64,000 nt of DNA from Cycas panzhihuaensis (Eukaryota; Cycadophyta): positions 155,503,741 through 155,567,740 of the forward strand of contig CM041465.1 in the NCBI GenBank assembly GCA_023213395.1. Reading direction: 5' to 3'. Numbering within the stretch: the first letter of the stretch is position 1; each line of letters opens with the position of its first letter. Made by a program: the position numbers and the translations under genes. The notes beneath the pieces were generated by a model, which made no database searches, had not been told where the DNA came from, and worked only from the letters and a program-made list of their open reading frames with translations. Shown one piece after another: positions 54,961 through 64,000 of this stretch.

Positions 54961-55720
54961 TATCGTTAGATCCTAGGAGGTGGCATGTTAAGGATGGTCT
55001 TGACTTTGTCAAGATCAATTTGGATACCATGTTTTAAAATAAGGAATCTAAGGAGTTTGCTAGCTATCACAGCAAACACACATTTGAGGGGGTTTAGACT
55101 TATGTGATATTTATTGCATCAGGTGAAGATGGCCCACAAATTGGTAGGATGGTGGGCCCTAACACGTGAGAGACCCATCATATCATCTATAAAAGCCTTT
55201 AAGGTTTTGTTGATAAGGTTATGAAAAATAAATTGCATCACCCTTTGATAAGTGGTACCTCCATTCTTGAGCCCAAAGGGCATTACTTTGTAAGTGAAGG
55301 TAAGCCAAGGCATAATAAAGGCCATCTTATTATGGTCTTCAGGAGAGATTTATATTTGGTTGTATCTCAAGAATCCATCCATTAAGGATATGACTTCAAA
55401 ACCAGCAGTTTAATCGATGATTTGATCAATAAAAGGGAGAGGAAAGTTATCCTTGGGATATGTGTTGTTGATGTCATAAAAATCAATATATATCTTAATC
55501 ATCCTATTCTTTTTGGCAACGGGAACGATATTCGATACCTGCTTGGGGTAGTTGAAGTGATCAACCCTATATCTAGGAGTTTCTCAACTTCCATCTTGAT
55601 AGCAGTTGAAAGTTTTGGATGAAGAGGGCACTGTTTCTACCACATAAGGTGAGCACTCAGAATGGTGGTGAGGTTGTGGGTGATGATAGAAGGGTCTATC
55701 CCCTTCATATCGAAGTAGTC
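54961..55720 (-). pseudogene. M2 reverse transcriptase
   Basis: 68 codons open (55325-55119) hold FTYKVMPFGLKNGGTTYQRV, FIFHNLINKTLKAFIDDMMG with F-I-D-D at the catalytic box. Upstream, in other frames, are the MSLMDGFLRYNQI-type and IPVAKKNRMIKIYIDFYDIN-type blocks (55500-55370). Degenerate. Confidence 0.83.
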
Positions 55721-56640
55721 CCATGCCAAAACATCATGAAATTCCTAGAACAAAGGGGTGTAGTCCTTCATTTCAACAGGAGAGCATTCTACCCCCACCT
55801 TTATGACTTTGTCGGGGGCGAGGACGATGTCCTTAGTTGCCCCCATACACATGGCATTCCCCTCCTTAAAGTGAAGGGGGAATCAATCAATAAGAGAGTG
55901 TGAAGGAGGAATTGGGTTCAGGTCAGCAAGAGGTGACCTGACAGCTAAGATCTTCTGGTGACTAAGCCTATGATGACCATGAGGTAAATTAGGCACGGAT
56001 CCTACCATATGCTCAAGTAAAGCCTCATCATTCTTAAAGTAGTCTATCCCATGGATAACTATACTTTGAGAAAATGAGGGGTGAGAGCTCGAAGAGGTGA
56101 GAGGGTTGTAGCGATCGACCCGCCACTCAATGTACTCAAGGGACTCTTTAGATGAGTTGGAAAGAGACTCCTCATTATAGGTGTTGAGAGGTTACTCCAT
56201 CTCGTCACTAGAGGGAGGTGATAGGATGGAAGAAAAGATAGTAGGGGGAGTCACATAGTAGGCAAGATAAAGAACATGTGACCCAAGAAGAAAAAGGGTC
56301 TCCTCAAAAGAAGAAGTTTCAAGTGGAGGCCTAGAACAGAGAGAGCTTTCCCTACTAGTGTTTAGAAGGGAGATGAGATGAGGAAGATACTCATCCTCAT
56401 CATCAGACTCATCATCATTAAAAATGATGAGGTATCTGTAGCTCCCTACACCAATAGAGGCAAAGTGGATGAGGTTTGAGGAAGAAGGGGAAGTTCCCTC
56501 TTCCAAGCTGGATGAGCCAAGAATATCGATTGAGTAAGCAGAAGCATGGGTAAATGGGCCCTTATCACCCTTTGCCTTGTCATAGGATACTTAACGAGGT
56601 TGGCGAGATTGTTTGGTAGGAGGAGGCTCCCGAGAGACAA
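55721..56640 (-). pseudogene. M2 protease-RT linker
   Basis: Aligns with the M1 linker. The open block 56506-56192 has IHFASIGVGSYRYLIIFNDD and ESDDEDEYLPHLISLLNTSR. The C-terminal part near 55860 reads FKEGNAMCMGATKDIVLAPD. More stops than M1. Confidence 0.68.
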
Positions 56641-57420
56641 CCTTCACTCGTCCCTCATGGAAGAATTTAAGTTGTCCCTAACGGGATGAGCACATGACTC
56701 TCATTTGGTCGAGTTATGGGTATCCCAACAAAAGGTTGTAGTCGATGTTGACATCGAGAACTGTAATGTTGGTGTGGATAGTTTTATCCTTGAGAGTAAG
56801 TGGAATGGACACTAATCCCAAGGGTGTCTTTTTGCTACCATCATAGCCTTGACACCACCATGGAACTGATTTAAGGTCTGAAATTCCAAGCTCTTGCATG
56901 ACACACAAGGGTATGGTATTGACAGAAGAACCATTATTTACAATAGTTCTTCGTAGAGTGTAGTCAAGTGTGTCAATGGTTATGGTAAAGGGGTAGTGTT
57001 ATTGGTGATCCCTTTCACCAAATAAGGGAAGATCTTTGGGATCGAAGGAGATGATGGGTCCACGACTCAGAGTGATACCCAAGGCATGAACAGACACGTC
57101 AACTAACCCCAAAGCTTCTAAAAGCAGGGTGCATTGTTTAGGGCATCTTCTCAAGATATCCATCATATACATCCCTGCGATGATTGTATGAAGCTCATCA
57201 ATGATAGAGAAGGGCATCCCCTTCGTGGTAGGTTGGGGAAGCAACCTTTTAAAATCATAATAGCTAGGGCATATGGGAACGGTCTTGGGAAGCGTAGAGA
57301 TTTTTGGAGGAGGGACCTCCAAAAGAGGATCAAGGAGAGGCGGGGAAGAAGAGGCACCGCTTACCTCTTTAGCTGCTTGGGACCAAGTTAAAGCGTATAA
57401 CAGCATGGTCTCAAGCATCG
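56641..57420 (-). pseudogene. pro: M2 protease (catalytic Asp to Asn)
   Basis: Open block 57418-56999: ALTWSQAAKEVSGASSSPPL, TKGMPFSIIDELHTIIAGMY and LLLEALGLVDVSVHALGITL. The active site near 56940 reads IVNNGSSVNTIPLCVMQELG: AAT for GAT changes the catalytic Asp to Asn. KKTPLGLVSIPLTLKDKTIH and VLDVNIDYNLLLGYP follow. Confidence 0.83.
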
Positions 57421-59681
57421 AAATGACTCTCTTTCCTTTGTTTCAAGATCGATAGGGTAAAGGAGTGTGGCAGTCAGGAGAACTAGAAGGAGAGGATGAT
57501 CCCTTATGCCCTTCCCTTTGGCTTGCGAAGGGCGAGGGTTTGGGGACCTCCATCTATTTAAATTACCCTTTTATTGGTTAGTGTGATCATATTCCCCATG
57601 TTTAAGGAAGGGATCCTTATGGACAAATTGGTTTAGGTTTGGCCTAGATGCCCATTTAGGAGAAGAATCATATTGTGGGGCATCTCTAGGGTTCTGGGCT
57701 TGGTATTGTGAATCTTTATGAAAACACTCCCTGTGGATGGAATACCACTTCTTCTCTAGGGAGGAATCTAGCTTTCTCATTTGAGAAGATTGGGCATTCT
57801 GCCCTCTTCGGGAGAAACTTGAGAGGCTTGGTGGATTGATTTGTGTGAGGTGGGAGATGAAAAGGCTTGGAGTTTAAGCTCCTTCATGGTACATTCAAAT
57901 GAACATATGGTAGAAGTAAGGAGATCCAAGGTCTTCTCCATTGGACGGGAAGAAGATCTGGCAGGCTGTTGGACTTTAGTTTCACGGGGTGGTGGAGGTG
58001 GCTCACGTCATTATCAGGGCTTGAGAGGCTTCTTGAGACCCGCTTAGATCTCAATGGCCTTAAGTGCCAAGCACTTGGCTATGGTAGAGTCACACGTCAT
58101 TGCCCCCATTTTAAGGACTTCAACATGGACTTCTAGGCGAAGGGTGTTAATAAAGAGGTCTCTCTTTAACTCCTCAGGTAGGGTTGCCTTGGTGGAGTGA
58201 ACCAGGTCATGGAAGCATCTCACAAAGTCACGATTCATCTCATCATGACCTTGTTTAAGAGACAAGAGGGATTTTATTCTGCTTTTGAAAGAACGAGCTA
58301 CGTCAAAATAGTTAACAAATTCATCCACGAGTTATTGGAATGAAAAGATAGAATGTGCTGGCAGGTGATAAGACCACTTAAGGGAATCACCTTGAAGAGA
58401 ATGTGGGAAGAGTTTTATGAGTATGTGATCATAAGCCTAATAATCGATGCATTCCATAGAAAAACTACAGACATGCTCTATTGTGTCTTTGTGATGAGGT
58501 CCCTTTAAATTTAGGAACCTCAAGAAGGTGAGGTGGTAAGTTAGTTCTTAGTGCCTCGATGGATAGAGGTGTCAATCTGTAGTCCATAAAGGGGCATGCC
58601 CTTAATTGGACCATAAGATCAAAAGAAGGTGGAAGAGGAGGTGGGAAAGGCTGCTTAAATCCTCCTTGAGAGATTTGGTTCGAAAGGGGATATTGACCTC
58701 CTCCCATTTAGTGAGAAGAAGATAATCCTACATTCGAGGGAATCTGCACAAGAGTGCATGGGTATGAGCGACCCATCCCTCCTTGGGAAATTCCCCCTTG
58801 TTAGAAAGGAGCTTGAAAAAATATACCTTGGGAGGGGGCTTACTCTCCTTGCAAAGGCACAACATGAGGGGTAACATAGGAGGATGGAAAAGAGGGGTGT
58901 GGAACTAGATTTTTCTCATATGGGCCGCCCGTGGGTGGCACAACCTCATACGGTTGCAAAGGGTTTTCCCCATAAACTGGAAAGGAGTTTCCCTTGTCAT
59001 GCCCCTATGGTTAAGAAATGTAACCTGGAGGCACGTAAAGGAAAGGATCCCTAGGTTGAACTGGGAGCATGTAGGGATGGAACCCACATAGATAGCAGTA
59101 GGGGCGCATGCAAGTCCCCTAGATCTAACAGCTGGTGGATATACTATGGTCGACGGAGGTGCAGTCATTTGACTAGAAGGGGATATGCTCATCCCAAGTT
59201 GAGAAGAGGACATGACTTGGGTGGTCCCTAAAGAACATGGACCATGGGGAGAGAAAGATGAAGCAAAAGACATGCTCATTATAGGTAAGAGAGTTGAATG
59301 AGATGGACGAGTTAAGGTGGATGTAGAGGAAGGAAGCGCAACACTCCGCAAGATGCTCTTAAACCACTCAGATGTGGTTGGAGGCAAGCAGCTTAGAAGC
59401 ATCAACTAAGGGCTTCAATAACATCCCTGGAAGGGATCCTCATATGAGGCAGACCTCGTGGGGTGATCCTCATAAGAATCACCACTATGGTGGTAGAACT
59501 CTAGAGGAGAAGAGGCCTCTACTTCATGAGTAGAGAGGTGGTAAACTTGCAAGTGTTCTTGGTCACCTGGACAAAAGATAGGGTCCTTACACTCTTGGCT
59601 GGGCCCTTGGAAAGAGGTAGAAGGCTCATATGATTCAGATGCATAAGCATGATATGCCCAGTCTGAAGGGAATCCCTCCAT
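57421..59681 (-). pseudogene. gag: M2 gag
   Basis: ATG at 59681 (MEGFPSDWAYHAYASESYEP). The N-terminal block is open to 59415, the Ser/Pro-rich part 59405-58905 follows, and the capsid core 58328-58044 is open (FVNYFDVARSFKSRIKSLLS, FVRCFHDLVHSTKATLPEEL). The knuckle (about 57755-57715) reads YSIHRECFHKDSQY with the outer Cys residues changed to Tyr. It is the best-preserved gag of this family in the window. Confidence 0.85.
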
Positions 59682-59913
59682 AGATGAATCAGAATCTGAC
59701 AAAGGAAGAGAGTGCTAAGAAAGGTCTCCTAATAAAGGAGGAAGGCCTTGCAAGCGACAAGAGAAATGTCATGTACAAGTTCCCCCTAAATATTGGAAGG
59801 ACAAGAGAAGTGATGTGATAGGTATTGGGGGTTGCCCAACAAACCAAAGAGAGCTACCACAAAGGAGGTATCTCCAACAGGAAGGGAGAGAGGATTAATG
59901 CCTTACTAGCACA

Positions 59914-59931
59914 TCCCAAGTATGGTCGCTA
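59914..59931 (-). other. M2 primer-binding site
   Basis: On the - strand TAGCGACCATACTTGGGA two bases after LTR3; TAG for TGG at its start. Homologous to the E1 and M1 sites. Confidence 0.6.
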
Positions 59932-59932
59932 G

Positions 59933-62900
59933 TGGAATCACACCTATGGGGGGGGAGGGTAACCACACTTGGTTAAGATCAAACCAACCATCAAAGGGTT
60001 TCAAGGATAAGGATATGTTAGGAAAGTAAAGGAAATCGCCCACAAAAGACATTTGTATGTCAGAACGTAGGTTTGGGACCTGCAAATAGCATATAAACCC
60101 CTTTAAGGCAACTCTACCTCAATTAGGAGTGATAAAGAGATGAGGGATATCCTTGATTTCCTGAGTAACCTCGAAAGATGGACCCTCCTACCCTTGGACG
60201 ACTGAAGGAGGGACGAGAGGACAGGCAAGGGAATGGCTCCTCACATGAAAAGGGGATATGAGAGAGGTGGTTCTAGGGAGGAAATAAGGCAGTATGCACT
60301 TGTGAAGGGTTGGGAAGGTGGCCAATCCTACGGGTGTGAAACTAACCTAAAGGTCACACTAGAGTGGCCTAGCTATGATAAATGAAACAATGACCAAAGA
60401 AAAAGGGGGAGCCTTGAAAGGAGGATGCCCTTAAGGCTCTACACCTAAGGTAGTCTTTGGAGTATGACTTATTAATGGAAATGTTTTAATACTTTTGCGT
60501 GTGGGTCGTTATACAAAGTGTGTATTGATGACGTTGTATATATGATAATATGTTATTGTGTGCAAGAGATTTCCTTCAAAAAATGAAAAGAATAGCATAA
60601 AAACCCACTCATTCACTCATGCATGCATATCCTTGCTCTCATTAACTTTCGAATGTGAAAGAAGGAGAACTAATAAAGAAGTTATGTGCGATATAGGGTG
60701 TATGCAAAGGACGCAAGTTCAGCTAACCATGCAACAAAAAGACATGTAATAAATATGGTCCTCATCTCATGTACTTTGTCAAACAAGAAAGTAGGCTAAC
60801 TAAGTGTAAATTATATATGAAAATTCCCTTTCTTTTCCTTTTTCTTTAAGTGATATATGGGGGTGAAGGAAGGGAATTAAAAGAAAGAGGACTAAAGGAA
60901 GCGGGAGGTGTACCTGAGAACTAGGTGGCAAAAGGAGTACTGCCCCTTGTCATATTCACTTTCCTCGTGCTACTCCCAACTACAGGTGGCATGACAGAGT
61001 GGCGCCAGTGAAGAAGGGTAGGGGCTTCCTTACCTTCCCCAAATCTAAAGGAAAATTGAAGAGAAAGGAAGAGTCGTAATGAAAAGACTCAAAAGAAATA
61101 GCGATCGAAAAGGTAGGAATGTACTTGGATTAGAATGTCCTTCTTCCTCTCCATGCATAGCAAGAAGGAAACCTGCAACCAAGCAATGTATGCCTTTTCC
61201 CATGGGCTAGCAAGAACACAAGGGATACATGTGCAATATATACAATAATATGATGTAAACTATCTAAGTCAAAGAAACATTTGCAACACAAGACTAGCTC
61301 TGAGTTGTTTTTTATGCTAACTTGAGAATAATATGAAAAAGGGGCTTAGATGAGAAAGGATGTGGTTAGCCTCTGAATGTCTAACCATCCCAAGTCTATG
61401 ATACTTAATGTTGTCCAAGTACCAAAGTAGCAAATCAGGGTAAATATAATAAAACCTTGAGATGCAAACAATAGGTTATAGGTGAAATTGCATGTGTTGT
61501 CAATGTTACAAAAGCTATGAAGTGTAACTTTTGAAACCTCAACCTAGCCTAACACTAAGTTATGGGTAGGGTATCATTTGGGGCTATAATCCTACTTGTG
61601 TAATGTTTGCAAAGCTGAGAGAAAGAACAGCAATGGGTTGCATATGCTACTGCTAACAGTGACCTCCCTTCAAATAGCCCTTTGGAAGCCCAAGGAAAGC
61701 ATGGAGGAGGAAGAGGTAGGGAGAGAAGGGGGTTGTCCTTGAGGAGAAAGCTCATTAGATATGGAACCTCACCTTTTCTCCTTTCACTCTCCTTGGAAGC
61801 CTCTTCCTCGCTACCTCCTTAGAGAAACTAGGGAAGAGTTAGATGAAAATAATGAGTAAATGAGAAAGGGAGGGTTTGCCTCCCGTTTATAGCAGAAAAA
61901 ATGGAGAAAGAAAGTGTTGTAGAAAGTATACAAATAACTTTTGTAAAATTTTAAAAGGGAGAAAGAAAAATAAATGATGATGACTACCTGCTATGGGTAG
62001 ATCAGGAGCAAATCTACCTAGAAAATAAGAGAGAAAGGTGGGACTTTTGGTGTTTACAGGTGAAACCCCAAAGGAGCAGCAAATTGAAGATAAAAGTGTA
62101 ATAAGATAAGAGAATTATGCTTGACAGAGTACTAGGAGTACATCCTTCCTTTAGTTAGCTATGTTACAGGCCTGCTATTACAGAGCTAGAGCTACAGAGG
62201 ACTGGTATTAGGCTGAGAAGTTGGAGTATCAGACCTATATTGTTGCAGGGCATTTTTGTAGAAAGGTCTCAAGAGTGAGTGAGAGAGAGAGTTGGAGATA
62301 GTGGAAGAGGAGGAAGTGAGGGTATTTTTGGGTTTTTAAACCCAACCCTTACTCAATCGAGTAATTAGGGTTTAGCTGGGGCTAGGAATACATCTCTTCC
62401 ACGTGATAATTTCACAATAAATGTGAAATTAGCTATGACAGATTTTTGAAAAATAATATGTGATAGTCACCCCGTAGTAAACTTCATGGTACCATAAAAT
62501 TTACAGTGTTCACGGTGTGGTAGAAACATATGCAAAAGGAAGCTTGGGAGCTCAGGAAAGGGGGGTACTTCAAGCCTAGAAGGGCATGGAACTCTATCCA
62601 GATGGCAGGGGATAGTTGTAGGACCAAAGAAACCTACGATAGGTGAAATACCAAAGGTGAGAAGCTCCCAAAAAGTTAATAAATAAGTGAAGAGACACCA
62701 ACCATGCCTAGGCAAGGTAGTAGAGGTCGAGGTGTGCCAATGGGTAATGTGATTAAGCTATGGGGGTCAACTGGTACTTGGGCACAATATGGAGACGTGG
62801 AGGAGGATTGTGGAGTTCCATGGGATGCATATCCCTAGTTTTGTCATAGGCTGAAGTGGTATAATACAACATGATCAAGCAATAAATACATAATGGTCAT

Positions 62901-63042
62901 ATAATGAACCAAATAATCATGTAATATATGAAAAAAATACTTCAATTTACCTTTCTTAGAATTAACAAAGGTAAGGGGTGGAGGCGTACCTATACTCACC
63001 TAAGTTAACTCATTTATGTCCATTCCCAGAAGCCAAGAAACA
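59933..63042 (-). repeat. LTR3 of T (5' LTR of M2)
   Basis: TGGAATCACACC ... CCAAGAAACA, 3,110 bp, the most complete LTR of the family here. It contains the both-strand open stretch at 62467-62715 and a GAGAGTGAGTGAGAGAGAG purine block near 62270. Followed by AGGCC, the right target duplication. No recognised gene. Confidence 0.9.
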
Positions 63043-63047
63043 AGGCC

Positions 63048-63902
63048 ATAACACTGCCTTCTTCATCAAAGCACAAGTTTGTCTTGACTGTGATAAAATA
63101 ATTTACCAAATAGGCCGAAGTGATCTCTCTATCCTCTACTCTTGGTAAGATGATAACTACTTTCATCTACCAGCATATCATTTGTCGATTTGGGGTTCCC
63201 AATGTCTTGGTCATAGACAATAGAACCCCCTTTTGTAATAAGGAGATGGATGAACTTTACGAGAAATTTAAGATATCTCACAAAACTTCCCCTCCCTATT
63301 ACCCCCAGGCTAATGGCCAAATAGAATCTTTTAACAAAACCCTCATAAACATTCTGAAAAAAAGCATAGTCTAATCTCAAAAAGATTAGCACCTTCAACT
63401 TCCTTCCACTCTTTGAGTATACCACACATCCATCTGCATGGCTACAGGGATGACCCCATTCTCCCTTATGTATGGAACTAACAAGTCATTCTCCCTTATA
63501 TATGGAACTGAGGTGGTCCTCCTATTGGAATTTGAAATCCCATGCTTGCAAGTTTCCCTTCGGGGTCTTGTTGATGAGGAGTCATATTGTCAGACCTGCC
63601 TCCTAGACCTTGAAGCCCTAGATGAGAAACTCTTGACTGCATACCAAGCAAATCTCACCTCTAAAACTAGGGCGCGAAGGACATATGACAAATGCCTTTG
63701 CCCCTATCCTTTACATCCTGGGGACCACTTCCTCAAGTTGGAATATCTCCATGATCGTTTGTCTAAATTAGGTCCTAAATGTGTTAGTCCCTTTGCCATT
63801 CTCGAAAGCCTCGATAATGACACTTATAGGATCACAACCTTGGAGGGCCTTGAATTTGAGAAAGTAATCAACAGTAAGTTCCTAAAGAAATTCTATGTGT
63901 GA
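63048..63902 (+). pseudogene. E1 integrase core and C-terminus
   Basis: E1 resumes with SSSKHKFVLTVIK-stop-FTK (Lys where M2 has Glu at the first acidic site). VPNVLVIDNRTPFCNKEMDE keeps the second Asp, YYPQANGQIESFNKTLINIL keeps the Glu. The last 154 codons are open (63438-63902), including TYDKCLCPYPLHPGDHFLKL and GPKCVSPFAILESLDN, ending LKKFYV-stop. A 30-bp in-frame tandem duplication at about 63459-63518 adds a second SLMYGT-like block. Confidence 0.87.
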
Positions 63903-64000
63903 CCGTCCATACTCCTGAGTAGGCTAGGCACACATGTTCCTCTTCTTGCTCCAAAATAAGCCTAAACTACCACTCTAAGTGCATCCTCATTTCCCCTAAC
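63903..64000. other. Start of E1 post-integrase region
   Basis: 98 bases matching the reverse complement of M1 near 38215-38313 and M2 near 52955-53051. E1 therefore probably also carries the antisense-gene region beyond the window. Confidence 0.7.

Larger units (their letters stand above)
19802..63042 (-). mobile_element. T: tandem LTR-internal-LTR-internal-LTR array of the Tat-like family
   Basis: Three LTRs (19802-33538 with two insertions, 45245-48177, 59933-63042) alternate with two full internal regions, M1 (33539-45244) and M2 (48178-59932), all in - orientation. Each LTR has the PBS on its left and/or the PPT on its right as expected, so LTR2 is shared by both units. GGGCC (19797-19801) and AGGCC (63043-63047) flank the outer ends and look like one 5-bp target duplication with a G-to-A change; the undisturbed site in M2 reads GGGGCCATAAC. 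This fits one insertion followed by LTR-LTR unequal recombination, or insertion of a multimer. Confidence 0.85.
1..64000 (+). mobile_element. E1: outer Tat-like Ty3/gypsy retrotransposon, interrupted and incomplete at both window ends
   Basis: E1 frames the whole window. Its own sequence is 1-4669, 17753-19801 and 63048-64000; the rest is inserted E2 and T. Joined on paper, these pieces run PBS, gag, protease, linker, RT, RNase H, integrase in the same order and nearly the same length (about 6.96 kb from PBS to integrase stop) as the two opposite-strand copies M1 (6.93 kb) and M2 (6.88 kb). The reading frame resumes after each insertion, which fixes the insertion points. The 5' part of the 5' LTR and everything past the start of the post-integrase region lie outside the window. 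Every domain carries stops, so this copy is dead. Confidence 0.88.

Noticed and set aside
61555-61755. LTR3 open frame (LLSLPLPPPCFPWASKGLFE) shared with LTR1 32109-32357
   Set aside because: Conserved because LTRs are homologous; no family match, its ends differ between copies, and LTR2 does not keep it open.
19802-63042. T as an integrated plant pararetrovirus
   Set aside because: It has long terminal repeats with TG/CA ends, PBS/PPT, integrase and a 5-bp target duplication, and no movement-protein motif was seen.
1-64000. Host protein-coding gene, tRNA, rRNA, CRISPR or bacterial features
   Set aside because: None found; every stretch with coding character belongs to a retrotransposon domain. 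TGGTATCAGAGCC sites are PBSs, not tRNA genes.

Overview
This window looks like nuclear DNA of a seed plant with a large, repeat-rich genome. A gymnosperm or another giant-genome plant is likely, but that is inference from element size, deep nesting and heavy decay; no host gene, tRNA, rRNA or organelle sequence was recognised. Almost every base belongs to LTR retrotransposons nested inside one another. All coding regions are broken by stops and frameshifts. Many of the stops are TAG or TAA where another copy in the window has CAG, CAA or TGG, as expected for old 5-methylcytosine deamination.

Layout. E1 is a giant Ty3/gypsy element of Tat-like architecture on the + strand and forms the outer frame: end of its 5' LTR (1-613), PBS, gag, protease and linker (871-4669), RT/RNase H/zinc-binding part of integrase (17753-19801), then the rest of integrase (63048-63902). 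Its first break holds E2, a chromovirus on the + strand (4670-17747, LTRs about 0.5-0.63 kb). E2's integrase is itself interrupted by E3, another Ty3/gypsy element on the - strand (9545-16245, LTRs about 1.04-1.06 kb). E1's second break holds T (19802-63042), an array of the same family as E1 but on the - strand: LTR1 - M1 - LTR2 - M2 - LTR3, three LTRs of about 3 kb separated by two 11.7 kb internal regions, with one 5-bp target duplication at its outer ends. LTR1 is split by two Ty1/copia elements of one family, C1 (20613-25922) and C2 (26525-31844).

The Tat-like family (E1, M1, M2) is about 18 kb when complete and is the most interesting part. On the sense (-) strand M1 and M2 carry gag, protease, a long serine/acidic linker, RT with an F-x-D-D motif, an RNase H lacking its first catalytic aspartate, and integrase. 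About 4.8 kb of extra sequence follows before the 3' LTR. It holds a second, archaeal-type RNase H on the sense strand and, on the opposite strand, a gene with its own TATA-like box, a plant-mobile-domain-like region, a Gly/Asp-rich linker, a 128-bp intron with good splice sites in M1, and a coiled-coil second exon. Both internal regions keep this arrangement.

Order of events inferred from nesting: E1, then E2 and T (order between them unknown), then E3 in E2, and C1 and C2 in LTR1 of T. Domain limits between fixed landmarks (LTR ends, start codons, stops) are approximate.
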